A stretch of DNA of 18,295 nt. Source: Akkermansiaceae bacterium UBA6138 (GTDB taxonomy: Bacteria > Verrucomicrobiota > Verrucomicrobiia > Verrucomicrobiales > DEV007). Each line of letters starts with the position of its first letter. The first letter of the stretch is position 1. The notes under the pieces are model-generated. The model saw only the letters and a program-made list of their open reading frames with translations, was not told where the DNA came from and made no database searches. The translations under genes were made by a program, and so were the position numbers. The stretch covers positions 1-18,295 of the forward strand of contig DIVG01000013.1 of the NCBI GenBank assembly GCA_002422425.1. The letters are read 5' to 3'. Shown here one piece after another: positions 1 to 9,411 of this stretch.

Positions 1-93
1 CTTGATGAGGACATCGTTGATCCCGACGGTCGGCTCGGGGACATCCTCGAGCCAGAGTCCGGGAGCATCATGACTTTTGACGAGGGCTTTCAT
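1..93 (-). CDS. tdh: L-threonine 3-dehydrogenase, N-terminal fragment (runs off the left edge)
   Basis: Only the first 31 codons are in the window; the reading frame stays open to base 1. The peptide starts MKALVKS and contains PGLWLEDVPEP followed by NDVLIK, which is the characteristic opening of Tdh, the zinc-dependent medium-chain dehydrogenase that oxidises L-threonine to 2-amino-3-oxobutyrate with NAD+ in the cytoplasm. The zinc-binding and Rossmann regions lie outside the window. The start is the ATG whose complement is CAT at 91-93; no Shine-Dalgarno sequence precedes it. A TATCTG hexamer (101-106, minus strand) sits 7 bases upstream but lacks a good -35 partner. A different medium-chain alcohol dehydrogenase is possible, but the WLEDVP signature favours Tdh. 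Confidence 0.8.
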   Translation of the reverse strand, partial: MKALVKSHDAPGLWLEDVPEPTVGINDVLIK

Positions 94-168
94 GGAGGAT
101 CAGATAGTGCCCCCATTCTGCACACGAGGCGATCCGTCGTCGAGAGCGCAGTTTGTCATAAAGCGGGG

Positions 169-645
169 TCAATCAAAAGCCTGCGGATTCTCAATGAGTT
201 GGCGCATGGCGCTGACATCGATTTGATCTTTCTCCCTGACCGAACTCGACTTGATCTCGATGAGCTGGGATTTCGAAGCGAATCGAAATGACATCCCGCG
301 AAGCGATGATGATTCGGCGGAAAACTCGAGATCCGCATAGGTCAGTCCGGAAAGGGAACCAAAGATGTCCACCTGGAGACTCTCGGTTTCTTCGATGATC
401 CGCACTGCTCCGGGTTCGGGACCGAGGTCCTGTGGGGTCAGTTGACCTCCGTACCCCTCTCCGAAGCCCGAAAGCGAGCGGATCAGCTTTTCGACATTAT
501 CGGGCGCGAGGTCGATGAGAATATCGACATCCTCAGTCAGTCGCACATAGCCGTTGAGCGTCACGGCGAGCCCACCGACAACGATGAAGCGAACCTCGTC
601 AGCGAGTAACTTTACCAAGAACTTTTCGAATGAGGGTTCCATCAT
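169..645 (-). CDS. MNT/AbiEii-like nucleotidyltransferase (DUF6036-like)
   Basis: A 158-aa protein from the chosen start (the tandem ATGs at 645 and 642). It carries the pol-beta nucleotidyltransferase signature: VVGGLA around residues 22-27 and, 14 residues later, EDVDILIDL with Asp39 and Asp41 as likely metal ligands. The third acidic residue may be Asp113 or a neighbour in LQVDIF. Such proteins transfer a nucleotide to an RNA or protein target and often act as toxins or antitoxin-like modifiers (MNT/HEPN, AbiEii). The reading frame extends upstream to 702, but those residues look non-native and the purine-rich GGGGAAAAG just before 645 could serve as a weak ribosome site. The gene overlaps the 3' end of the 61-aa gene by 47 bases, implying translational coupling. 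The exact substrate and family are uncertain. Confidence 0.75.
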   Translation of the reverse strand: MMEPSFEKFLVKLLADEVRFIVVGGLAVTLNGYVRLTEDVDILIDLAPDNVEKLIRSLSGFGEGYGGQLTPQDLGPEPGAVRIIEETESLQVDIFGSLSGLTYADLEFSAESSSLRGMSFRFASKSQLIEIKSSSVREKDQIDVSAMRQLIENPQAFD

Positions 646-784
646 CTTTTCCCCGCCAGGAATCGCCGAGAAGCGCGTCGGCGTTCCGCTGGAGCATGGC
701 AAGACGCTCGAAAGGGCTTTTCACGGAAAGGCTCCCGCCGAGGCGTTTTTTTACGGGCTCCTGTAGTGCCTTGCTCTCCTGCAT
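599..784 (-). CDS. Small protein of unknown function, partner of the nucleotidyltransferase
   Basis: A 61-aa basic protein that I do not recognise by family. Its centre, PFERLAMLQRNADALLGDSWRGKDDG, split here as PFERLAMLQRN and ADALLGDSWRGKDDG, reads like a helix followed by a charged turn, and the end is Lys/Arg-rich. The frame continues upstream to 958, but that part is low-complexity Arg-rich and antisense to the hydrolase promoter and start. The ATG at 784 is chosen because a promoter (TTGTGA, 16 bases, TATCAT) ends exactly 6 bases before it. The gene overlaps the nucleotidyltransferase start, as toxin-antitoxin pairs often do. It could be an antitoxin, a specificity subunit or simply a conserved companion. 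No function can be assigned from sequence alone. Confidence 0.55.
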   Translation of the reverse strand: MQESKALQEPVKKRLGGSLSVKSPFERLAMLQRNADALLGDSWRGKDDGTLIRKVLGKVTR

Positions 785-790
785 TAAAGA

Positions 791-818
791 ATGATAAGTC
801 GGCTGTGTCGCTTCACAA
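791..818 (-). promoter_or_regulatory. Sigma70-type promoter of the 61-aa/nucleotidyltransferase pair
   Basis: On the minus strand, TTGTGA (813-818), a 16-base spacer, TATCAT (791-796), then 6 bases and the ATG at 784. The predicted transcription start falls on or next to the A of the start codon, so the message would be leaderless. No Shine-Dalgarno sequence is visible. It is divergent from the promoter at 868-897. Confidence 0.5.
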
Positions 819-867
819 ACGGGAAATGCAATGACTCGCCTCCCCCTGCATCGCGCCGGTTTTCGGC

Positions 868-897
868 TTGAGCCCTTGCGATCATTTCCCGTATTCT
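868..897 (+). promoter_or_regulatory. Sigma70-type promoter of the secreted hydrolase gene
   Basis: TTGAGC (868-873), an 18-base spacer, TATTCT (892-897), then GCGGCC and the ATG at 904. A start 7 bases after the -10 box would be the A of the ATG, predicting a leaderless mRNA. No ribosome-binding site lies between. Confidence 0.55.
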
Positions 898-903
898 GCG
901 GCC

Positions 904-3015
904 ATGTTCGCTCGTTCCCTCTGCCTCGCCCTTTTACTCTTCGCCATCGTATCGGCATTCGCCGCCGACTATCGTAGCATCCCGACAGAACCGACCGAGG
1001 GCGATCGGATGCTCGATGCGTATTTTGAGCGCGAGACCCGTCGCCTCACCGCGCGCAACGCGTCGTTCATCGAAAACACGACCGACTGGCCCGCCGCCCA
1101 GTCGACTCTGCGGCGACAGCTTTTTGAAATGCTCGGCCTGCAACCGCTCCCGGCGCGATCGGATCTCAAGGCGGAGATCACGAGTTCGGTCGAGCGAGAC
1201 GGGGTCATCGTCGAAAACCTCACCTTCCAATCCCGCCCCGGACTGTATGTCACGGCGAACTTTTATCGTCCTGTCACTCAAGAAGGGCCGCTCCCGACGA
1301 TTCTCTATGTCTGCGGCCACGGCGGCGTGAAGATCGACGGCGTCAGCTACGGGAACAAAACGACCTATCAACACCACGGCGCCTGGTTTGCCAAAAACGG
1401 TTACACCTGTCTCACGATCGACACCCTGCAACTCGGCGAGATCGAGGGCAAACATCACGGCACCCACAATCTCGGACGCTGGTGGTGGAACTCGCGCGGC
1501 TACACCCCCGCCGGAGTCGAAGCCTGGAACTCGATCCGGGCGCTCGACTACCTCGAGACGCGACCCGAGGTCGACAAGGAAAAGTTCGGCGTCACGGGCC
1601 GGTCCGGTGGCGGAGCCTACACCCTCTGGGTCGCCGCCCTCGACGAGCGCATCAAGGTCGCTGCCCCGGTCGCGGGGATCACCTCGATGCAGAACCATGT
1701 CGTTAATGGCTGCATCGAGGGGCATTGCGATTGTATGTTCATGGTCAACACATTCCGATGGGATTTCCCGCTCATCACGGCATTGATCGCACCGCGTCCG
1801 CTCATGATTCTGAACACGGACAAGGACACCATTTTCCCGGTCGACGGGGTCGTCGATGTCTATCAGAAGACGCGGAAGGTCTACGAAGCAATGGGGGCCC
1901 TCGACAAGATCGGACTCGCCTTTTACGAAGGCCCGCACAAAGACACCCAGCCGCTGCGGGTTCCGGCCTTTCACTGGTTCGAGCGCCATTTCAAGGGCAT
2001 CGAGATCGGTGACGAGATCGCCGACACGCGCGCTCCCAAACTCTTCGAGCCGTCCGAGCTCAAGGTCTTCGGCACCCTGCCGGAGAACGAACGCAACACC
2101 TTCATCGACGAGTATTTCACCAAACGAGTCTCCGACGAACCCGTCGTGCCCGAGTCCGCCGCCGACTGGAACGCGGAAAAAGCTCTCATCCTCAACCGGC
2201 TCCAGAACCGCAGCTTTCGCGGGTGGCCGACTGCGGCGGAGGATCTCAATCTCTCAGAGGAGTTCCGTGAAGAGAAAGACGGCATGAGCTTCAGCCGCTG
2301 GAGCTTTGACAGCCAGGCCGGAGTGAGGCTCCCGCTTTACCTCGTCCATCAGGCCGACCGCACGCCGGGCGATCTCGACCTCCTCGTTCTCAACACCCTC
2401 GACGATGAAGGGTGGACCGACTTCCTCGGGACCTTCGGGGATGCATTTGCCGGGGCCTTTCCCGGGGCGTCCCTGCCTGAGTCCGACGCGGAGGCCTACG
2501 AGTCCGAGAAGTCTCTCCACGCCTCGCAGAAATGGGGCATGCTTTACCTGCCCGTCCGCGGTGTCGGCCCGACTGCCTGGACGAGCGATGAGAAAGAACG
2601 CACCCACATCCGGCGTCGTTTTGCCCTGCTCGGCCAAACTCTCGACACGATGCGCATCTGGGACATTCGACGGGGGATTCAGGCTCTGCGTGCCATTGAG
2701 GGAGCGGATAAGCCGAAGCTCTGGCTCCAGGCCGACGGAGTCATGGCCGGCAATGCACTCTATGCCTCACTCTACGAAAAGGACATTGACCGTCTCGACC
2801 TGCACAATCTTCCGACGAGTCATCAGGAAGGACCTGAACTGCTCAACGTCCTCCGCTTCACCGACATACCCCAGATCGCTGCCATCGCCGGGGAAAAGAG
2901 CCAGTTGCGAATCTACGACGACAACACGAAGTGGAGATACCTGAACGATTTCGCTAAAAAGATGGAATGGTCCGGGGAGCAGTTGCGAGTGCAGGCGGCG
3001 GAGCCAGGGGAGTGA
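904..3015 (+). CDS. Secreted alpha/beta hydrolase, acetylxylan-esterase-like, with a second degenerate hydrolase-like half
   Basis: 703 aa. The start at 904 gives a clean signal peptide (MFARSLCLALLLFAIVSAFAA); the frame extends to 868 but those residues do not look like a signal. Residues about 40-370 form an alpha/beta hydrolase of the AXE1/dienelactone-hydrolase type. It has an oxyanion-side GHGG motif near residue 140, nucleophile Ser234 in GRSGGG, probable acid Asp308 (in NTDKDTIFP) and His345 in GPH. Residues about 400-703 repeat the same layout (helical DW..A lead-in, beta strands ending in a 'LPLYLV' strand, then the nucleophile-elbow region) but have ADGVMAG where GRSGGG would be, so the nucleophile is gone. 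It probably deacetylates or de-esterifies plant or algal polysaccharide outside the cytoplasm; the exact substrate is inferred. It is monocistronic. Confidence 0.75.
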   Translation: MFARSLCLALLLFAIVSAFAADYRSIPTEPTEGDRMLDAYFERETRRLTARNASFIENTTDWPAAQSTLRRQLFEMLGLQPLPARSDLKAEITSSVERDGVIVENLTFQSRPGLYVTANFYRPVTQEGPLPTILYVCGHGGVKIDGVSYGNKTTYQHHGAWFAKNGYTCLTIDTLQLGEIEGKHHGTHNLGRWWWNSRGYTPAGVEAWNSIRALDYLETRPEVDKEKFGVTGRSGGGAYTLWVAALDERIKVAAPVAGITSMQNHVVNGCIEGHCDCMFMVNTFRWDFPLITALIAPRPLMILNTDKDTIFPVDGVVDVYQKTRKVYEAMGALDKIGLAFYEGPHKDTQPLRVPAFHWFERHFKGIEIGDEIADTRAPKLFEPSELKVFGTLPENERNTFIDEYFTKRVSDEPVVPESAADWNAEKALILNRLQNRSFRGWPTAAEDLNLSEEFREEKDGMSFSRWSFDSQAGVRLPLYLVHQADRTPGDLDLLVLNTLDDEGWTDFLGTFGDAFAGAFPGASLPESDAEAYESEKSLHASQKWGMLYLPVRGVGPTAWTSDEKERTHIRRRFALLGQTLDTMRIWDIRRGIQALRAIEGADKPKLWLQADGVMAGNALYASLYEKDIDRLDLHNLPTSHQEGPELLNVLRFTDIPQIAAIAGEKSQLRIYDDNTKWRYLNDFAKKMEWSGEQLRVQAAEPGE

Positions 3016-3124
3016 GCAAAGGGCGAACGGCTCACCAGAGATCCAACCCGATCAGGGCCACCGTGCCGACCACCAGGGGCACCTGCTTTCTCTCTCGAAA
3101 AGGATCCTTTACCGGATTCACGAC

Positions 3125-3955
3125 ATGCCTCGCACGAAAGTATTCTTTGTCATTCTGTCTCTGTTCGTCACCGCGATTGTTCTGTGGTTCCGACTGGGGA
3201 ACGGTTTTCCCGAGTGGCTCTCTGTTGTGGTCACGGTCTGGATCTGGTTGATTGGCCCGGTGGCCCTGATCATCAGCGCCCGGTCCGCCCGCGAAGAAAT
3301 CCATTTTGAAAACCCGCGCGGACTCGCCGGCGCATTGATGCGATTCCTGGTGTGCAGCCCGCTGGGTTGCTTCGGTATCATCTGTATTTGCGCCTGCCTT
3401 GCGGTGTTTTCACTCGCCATATGGGCCGCCTTTGAAAAAAATGACTACTCGCTGATCAGAAACGTGCCCGGTCTCCTGGTCTTTTCAGGCATGATGGGAT
3501 TTGGCTGGTACATCCTGAGACTCTCGATACGGGGCGACGGTCCCACGCGAAGAGAGATCGAGGAAGCTGAACGGGCCCGGGGTGAAGCTCTGCTGAATCC
3601 GGACTGGGATTTTTACTCGGGGCATTTGGGTCGTTCCATTCCGAACGAGCTCAGAAGCCTCTATGAAGACCCTCGCCTGAAGAGAGCTCTCCCCACCCTA
3701 CGGGACCTGAAAGCGGAGGATGATTCAATTGAGTTCTGGCCACTCCATAAGAACTATCTGGTATCAGCGAAAAAAAGCGGACTACCTTTCGACATCGTTC
3801 CGCTCGCAATGGCTTGCGATCAGAGCTGGATCTTCCTGAAGCCGGGTGAACGGGAGAGCAATCAGGTATTGATGATCGATCCCGAAGAGCCTGACGATCT
3901 GATGATCATTGCGGATTCCCTTGAGAATTTTGTCTCTGCGATGGCCCGGGAATAG
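3125..3955 (+). CDS. Membrane protein with C-terminal SUKH (SMI1/KNR4)-like domain
   Basis: 276 aa. Four hydrophobic segments are visible at about residues 5-22, 30-52, 80-103 and 113-133, followed by a charged helical linker (about 140-158, Glu/Arg-rich) and a soluble tail of about 115 residues. The tail has the order of features seen in SUKH domains: IPNELRSLY near the start, a central FDIVPLAMACDQSWIFL strand pair, DPEEPDD, and a closing IADSLENFVSAM helix. Bacterial SUKH proteins are usually immunity proteins against polymorphic toxins or generic peptide-binding scaffolds. Attachment to four membrane helices is unusual. No toxin gene is next to it. The start lacks both a Shine-Dalgarno sequence and an obvious promoter. 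The SUKH call rests on motif pattern only. Confidence 0.6.
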   Translation: MPRTKVFFVILSLFVTAIVLWFRLGNGFPEWLSVVVTVWIWLIGPVALIISARSAREEIHFENPRGLAGALMRFLVCSPLGCFGIICICACLAVFSLAIWAAFEKNDYSLIRNVPGLLVFSGMMGFGWYILRLSIRGDGPTRREIEEAERARGEALLNPDWDFYSGHLGRSIPNELRSLYEDPRLKRALPTLRDLKAEDDSIEFWPLHKNYLVSAKKSGLPFDIVPLAMACDQSWIFLKPGERESNQVLMIDPEEPDDLMIIADSLENFVSAMARE

Positions 3956-4058
3956 GCGCCGCTTTCCGGAATGTGACCATGGAAGCCTCCTACGCCAGTC
4001 GCCCGATCCGGCGAAACAATGCGAACTTTTAAAACCTGCTTCGCCGGTGAACTAAAAC

Positions 4059-4136
4059 GGAGCACGGGCACTCTTGCCCGCCACGATTTGCGAATCGCCG
4101 CCGGATACCCACTGCGGGCAGGAGTGCCCGCGCTCC
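4059..4136. repeat. REP/BIME-like inverted repeat pair at a convergent gene junction
   Basis: Two 23-base arms (4059-4081 and 4114-4136) are reverse complements at 21 of 23 positions, separated by 32 bases. Each arm is also a small hairpin by itself: CGGGCA-CTCT-TGCCCG at 4065-4080 and CGGGCA-GGAG-TGCCCG at 4115-4130. This double organisation is typical of REP elements arranged as a BIME. It starts about 100 bases after the SUKH-like gene and ends 2 bases from the rsmA stop codon, so it could terminate transcription from both sides. Confidence 0.7.
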
Positions 4137-4138
4137 CC

Positions 4139-5539
4139 TCACCCCGCCCGCCATGCCTTAAAACACGTTATAAAGCCAGTCGCAAAATCCTGCGGTCGTT
4201 TCCCGATCCACTCTTCGATAAACTCCGGCGAAAACCATCGGCCACTCTCGATCTCTTTACCGTGGACCCGAATCTTTCCTTTGGCTTCGGCGAGGAAGAC
4301 TTCGATGAACTCCTGATCGGTCGCCTCGCTCGCGGCGATGCGGGCGACGCGGGTAATCTCGCCCTTTGGCTGCACCCAGACTTCCTCCCACATCTCACGC
4401 CCAGCACAGGCGAGGTAGCTTTCTCCCGGATCGACGTGACCCGAGGCACTGCTGTCCCACTTGCGGGGATGAGTGTCCTTCAAATGCGAGCGGAGTTGCA
4501 GGTAAATCTCACCGATTTTGTTCTGGAGAAACACATGCACGGCGCGGTGGAGGAGCTTGCGTTGGTGGACCTCTCGGCGCGGGAGCGATTCGATCACTTC
4601 GTCGTTTTCATTGACGACATCGAGCAACTCGGTCGCCGAGGGCGGGAGGACGCTGCACGGATGCGGGTCGTAGCGATTGGAAAGATTGACCCACTCGACG
4701 AGAGAGAGCTCCTCAGCCCTGACACTCGCCTTAAAATCGAGAGCACCGAAGATCTCCGCCGCGCGTGCGGCCTCAAGCTGGAGGTTGTTGTGGAGTTGCT
4801 TCCTCCGCTGGGAGAAGCCCTGTTTCACGACGCTGCGAAAAACCTCGGGCGAGTGCAGGGGCAGTTCGTCGAAGGGACGCGGGTCAAAACGCAGGATGGT
4901 CGAGTCAACCGCAGGGCGCGGGTGAAAAGGTTCGGGGCCGACGGTGCGGAGAGCAGTGGTTCGCCAGCGCTCCTGCAGCATAAGACTGAGAATGCCGTAG
5001 TTTTTTGTCTTCGGCACGGCGACAAAACGGTCCCCCACTTCCTTTTGCACCATGATGATGGCGCTGCTGACGGGACTCGGGGCATCGAGGAAGCGGCTCA
5101 GGATGGCATTGCCGACGGAGTAAGGGAGATTCCCGATGAACTTGACGCTGCCCTCAAGGAAGAGCGGGCGCACATCATACTCGGTCGCGTCGCCGTGGAT
5201 CACCTCGACGCCGAGCGGTCCGTATTTTTCGTGAAGAAATTTGGCGAGACGTCCATCAGCCTCGACGAGGATGAGGCGGCGGCATTTCCCGACGAGATGT
5301 TGCGTGAGCGCGCCGAACCCGGGTCCGATCTCGATAACACAGTCGTCGGGTTTCACGTGGAGCTGGGCCGCGATCCAGCCGGAGATCGAGTCATCGACGA
5401 GAAAGCTCTGCCCGAGCTTGCGACTGGGCGTGAGGTCGAGACGTTTGAGCTGGGTCTGGAGGTCGGATAGGTTCACCGCGCCAACATGGCGGATTTCAGG
5501 GCGGAATCCAGTTGGAGTTTTTCCCTCACCCGTTGCCAT
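4139..5539 (-). CDS. rsmA: 16S rRNA (adenine1518/1519-N6)-dimethyltransferase fused to a Nudix hydrolase
   Basis: 466 aa, well beyond the roughly 270 aa usual for RsmA/KsgA. Residues about 25-290 are a complete RsmA: LGQSFL at 42-47, SAM motif I IEIGPGFG at 69-76, acidic Glu93, catalytic NLPY at 137-140 and HPRPAVDS at 206-213. It dimethylates the two adenines of the 3' terminal helix in late 30S assembly. Residues about 300-466 are an isopentenyl-diphosphate-isomerase/YfcD-type Nudix domain (LLDVVNENDEVI, then LLHRAVHVFL). Its Nudix box starts at Gly367, with Glu373, Arg381-Glu382 and Glu385-Glu386; the usual Gly after EE is replaced by Trp388. The frame is continuous, with no stop or in-frame ATG suggestive of a split. 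The gene is divergent from dnaG (72 bases between starts). Confidence 0.85.
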   Translation of the reverse strand: MATGEGKTPTGFRPEIRHVGAVNLSDLQTQLKRLDLTPSRKLGQSFLVDDSISGWIAAQLHVKPDDCVIEIGPGFGALTQHLVGKCRRLILVEADGRLAKFLHEKYGPLGVEVIHGDATEYDVRPLFLEGSVKFIGNLPYSVGNAILSRFLDAPSPVSSAIIMVQKEVGDRFVAVPKTKNYGILSLMLQERWRTTALRTVGPEPFHPRPAVDSTILRFDPRPFDELPLHSPEVFRSVVKQGFSQRRKQLHNNLQLEAARAAEIFGALDFKASVRAEELSLVEWVNLSNRYDPHPCSVLPPSATELLDVVNENDEVIESLPRREVHQRKLLHRAVHVFLQNKIGEIYLQLRSHLKDTHPRKWDSSASGHVDPGESYLACAGREMWEEVWVQPKGEITRVARIAASEATDQEFIEVFLAEAKGKIRVHGKEIESGRWFSPEFIEEWIGKRPQDFATGFITCFKAWRAG

Positions 5540-5611
5540 GGCGGGCCAAGAGGGTTAAGTGTTTCACCCGACCCTCCCGAGTCACCGCGCGAACGGGACC
5601 GGGCTATCAAT

Positions 5612-7489
5612 ATGGCGATCATTCCCCAGGAAACCGTGCAGGAGATTCTCGATGCGACCGACATCGTCGAGCTGATCCAGGGCTATTTTCCGCTCAAGCG
5701 GGCCGGAACGAATTTTCTCGCGATCTGCCCGTTCCACAACGAGAAATCGCCGAGCTTCAACATCAACCCGCAGAGGCAGATTTTTCACTGCTTCGGCTGC
5801 CAGGCAGGGGGTGATGCAATTAAGTTTCTGATGATGTATGACAATCTTTCCTTTCCCGAGGCAGCGAAGAAGCTGGCGGGTCAGGTCGGGGTTGTCGTGC
5901 GCGAAGAGGTCCTCGATCCTAAGGAAGAGGCAAGGCAACGCGGCCGCAGCGACATCCTGCGGCTGCAAAAGGCGGCGGCGGACTGGTTTCACCGGCTCCT
6001 CTTTAAAAGTCCGGCGGCTCAGGAGGCCCGCGACTACCTGAAGTCGCGCGGTCTTACGATGGAGACCTCGCGGCGCTGGCAATTCGGCTACGCCCCTGCC
6101 GAACAAAAGCCCTTCATCGACTGGGCGCGCAGCGAAGGATTCACGATTCCCCAGCTCGTCGAGGGAGGCCTCGCAAAATGGCGCGAAGAGAGTGCCCCGC
6201 ACAAGGGGGCCTACAGCTTCTTCCGTCACCGGCTCATGTTCCCGGTGAATAACGACTTCGGCGAACCCATCGCCTTCAGCGGCCGCATCCTCTCGAAAGA
6301 TCAGGGCGGCGGCAAGTATGTGAACTCGCCCGAGACGGTTCTTTTCAACAAAAGCAAAACCTTCTTCGGACTCGATAAGAGCAAGCGGGCAATCCTCAAA
6401 GCGAAGCAGGCTATTGTATGCGAGGGCCAGATCGATATCATTTCCATCTTCGAGTCGGGGATTGAGAATGTGGTCGCCGGGCTCGGCACGGCGCTGACCG
6501 CCGATCACGCAAAGATCCTGAAACGCCACACCGAGGAGGTCGTATTATGCTATGACTCGGACACGGCAGGCCTGAACGCGGCCTCGAAGGCCTTTCGCAT
6601 CCTCGCTCCGACGGGCATGCTGGTAAGACTGGCTCTCCTGCCCGAAGGCGAAGACCCGGACTCCTTCATCCGCAAGCAGGGCATCGAGGCCCTTCGCGAA
6701 ATTCTCGAAACGGCTCCCGAGTTTTTTGATTTTCAGATCGACCGGCGAGGCGGTAGATTGAATCAGGGCAGCCTGCGTGACCGTCTCAACTTCGCCCGAG
6801 ACCTCTCCGCCGACATTGCCCTGATCGAGGACAAAATGATGCAGGACTCTCTCATCAGTCGCGTCACGATACGCCTCGGCGTCGGTGAGGACGACATTCG
6901 CAAGCTGGTGCGCGATGCCGTCGCGGCGAAGGCGCGCACGGAAAAGGCTCAATTCAAACGCGAATCGGTGATCCAGCGACGCCAGTTGGAGACCGGAAGT
7001 CGCCCAACCGGGGCCGGTAAAGAGCAACCCGGCGAGGCTACGGATCCAGCGGCCCCGGTCGTCCCCGTCGAAATCACGAATCGCTCCATCCGTCTCCTTT
7101 GCCGCGGGCTTCTCATCGATGCGGAAATCCGCGATGAGATCACGGTCCTACCAGTCCCCGATTATTTCCGCAATCTCACCGAGACCGAGGTTCTCACCCG
7201 GATCTGGCAAGCCAAATTCGATCCCGCCAGTCCGGCCAGCGTGAACGCCTTCGTCGGCCAGCTCGCCCCGCCCGAGCAGCAATGCGTCAGTCGTCTCCTC
7301 AGCGACGAGAGTGCCCGCGTCACGCCTGAACTCGCGCGGGATTGCCTCACCGCGCTGCGGAAACAGAGCATCCAACGCCAGATTTCCGTTACCAAAGCTC
7401 AGCTGGGGGCCCCGGAACTGCCTGAAAACGAGGTCACGAGGCTCTCCAAAGTCCTCCTTGACCTTCGTGAACTACTAAACGAATGTTAG
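5612..7489 (+). CDS. dnaG: DNA primase
   Basis: 625 aa from the ATG at 5612. The frame opens earlier, but MAIIPQETVQEIL is the standard DnaG start. The CHC2 zinc ribbon uses Cys39, His42, Cys60 and Cys63. The RNA-polymerase core follows, with the TOPRIM motifs CEGQIDII (Glu271) and YDSDTAG (Asp315, Asp317), which coordinate the catalytic magnesium ions. The C-terminal part (from about residue 455) is the helicase-interaction domain, preceded by a Gln/Gly/Pro-rich linker. It makes the RNA primers for replication with DnaB. It is followed by rpoD in the same direction, the conserved core of the macromolecular-synthesis operon. The start lacks a Shine-Dalgarno sequence; a TATCAA hexamer abuts it but has no -35 partner. 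Confidence 0.95.
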   Translation: MAIIPQETVQEILDATDIVELIQGYFPLKRAGTNFLAICPFHNEKSPSFNINPQRQIFHCFGCQAGGDAIKFLMMYDNLSFPEAAKKLAGQVGVVVREEVLDPKEEARQRGRSDILRLQKAAADWFHRLLFKSPAAQEARDYLKSRGLTMETSRRWQFGYAPAEQKPFIDWARSEGFTIPQLVEGGLAKWREESAPHKGAYSFFRHRLMFPVNNDFGEPIAFSGRILSKDQGGGKYVNSPETVLFNKSKTFFGLDKSKRAILKAKQAIVCEGQIDIISIFESGIENVVAGLGTALTADHAKILKRHTEEVVLCYDSDTAGLNAASKAFRILAPTGMLVRLALLPEGEDPDSFIRKQGIEALREILETAPEFFDFQIDRRGGRLNQGSLRDRLNFARDLSADIALIEDKMMQDSLISRVTIRLGVGEDDIRKLVRDAVAAKARTEKAQFKRESVIQRRQLETGSRPTGAGKEQPGEATDPAAPVVPVEITNRSIRLLCRGLLIDAEIRDEITVLPVPDYFRNLTETEVLTRIWQAKFDPASPASVNAFVGQLAPPEQQCVSRLLSDESARVTPELARDCLTALRKQSIQRQISVTKAQLGAPELPENEVTRLSKVLLDLRELLNEC

Positions 7490-7494
7490 CGCGT

Positions 7495-7523
7495 TCCGTC
7501 TTGACGGAGAGTTTTTCTTTTTT
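7495..7523 (+). terminator. Terminator- or attenuator-like hairpin between dnaG and rpoD
   Basis: Six bases after the dnaG stop, TCCGT (7495-7499), loop CTTG and ACGGA (7504-7508) form a 5-bp stem with a tetraloop, followed by GAG and a T-rich run (five T, C, six T from 7512). The stem is short but the U tract is strong. It could reduce read-through into rpoD or attenuate it. The pyrimidine tract continues to about 7540. Confidence 0.45.
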
Positions 7524-7546
7524 CTTTCCTTCCTTTCGTCTGGAAA

Positions 7547-9361
<1,815 letters not shown>

Positions 9362-9411
9362 ATTTATCCCAAACGTTGAAACTCTCCGGCTTGCGGCGGG
9401 TTCTATCGGGT

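Noticed and set aside
3032..3304. Minus-strand frame ending in a hydrophobic PLVVGTVALIGLDLW segment
   Set aside because: The tail looks membrane-like, but the frame overlaps the membrane gene at 3125 and has no credible start; at most a gene remnant.
4019..5470. Long plus-strand open frame (483 codons) opposite rsmA
   Set aside because: It is the antisense shadow of the RsmA-Nudix gene, which has full catalytic motifs; GC-rich DNA often gives such frames.
5605..5610. TATCAA next to the dnaG start as a leaderless promoter
   Set aside because: Only one base separates it from the ATG and no -35 box lies 16-18 bases upstream.
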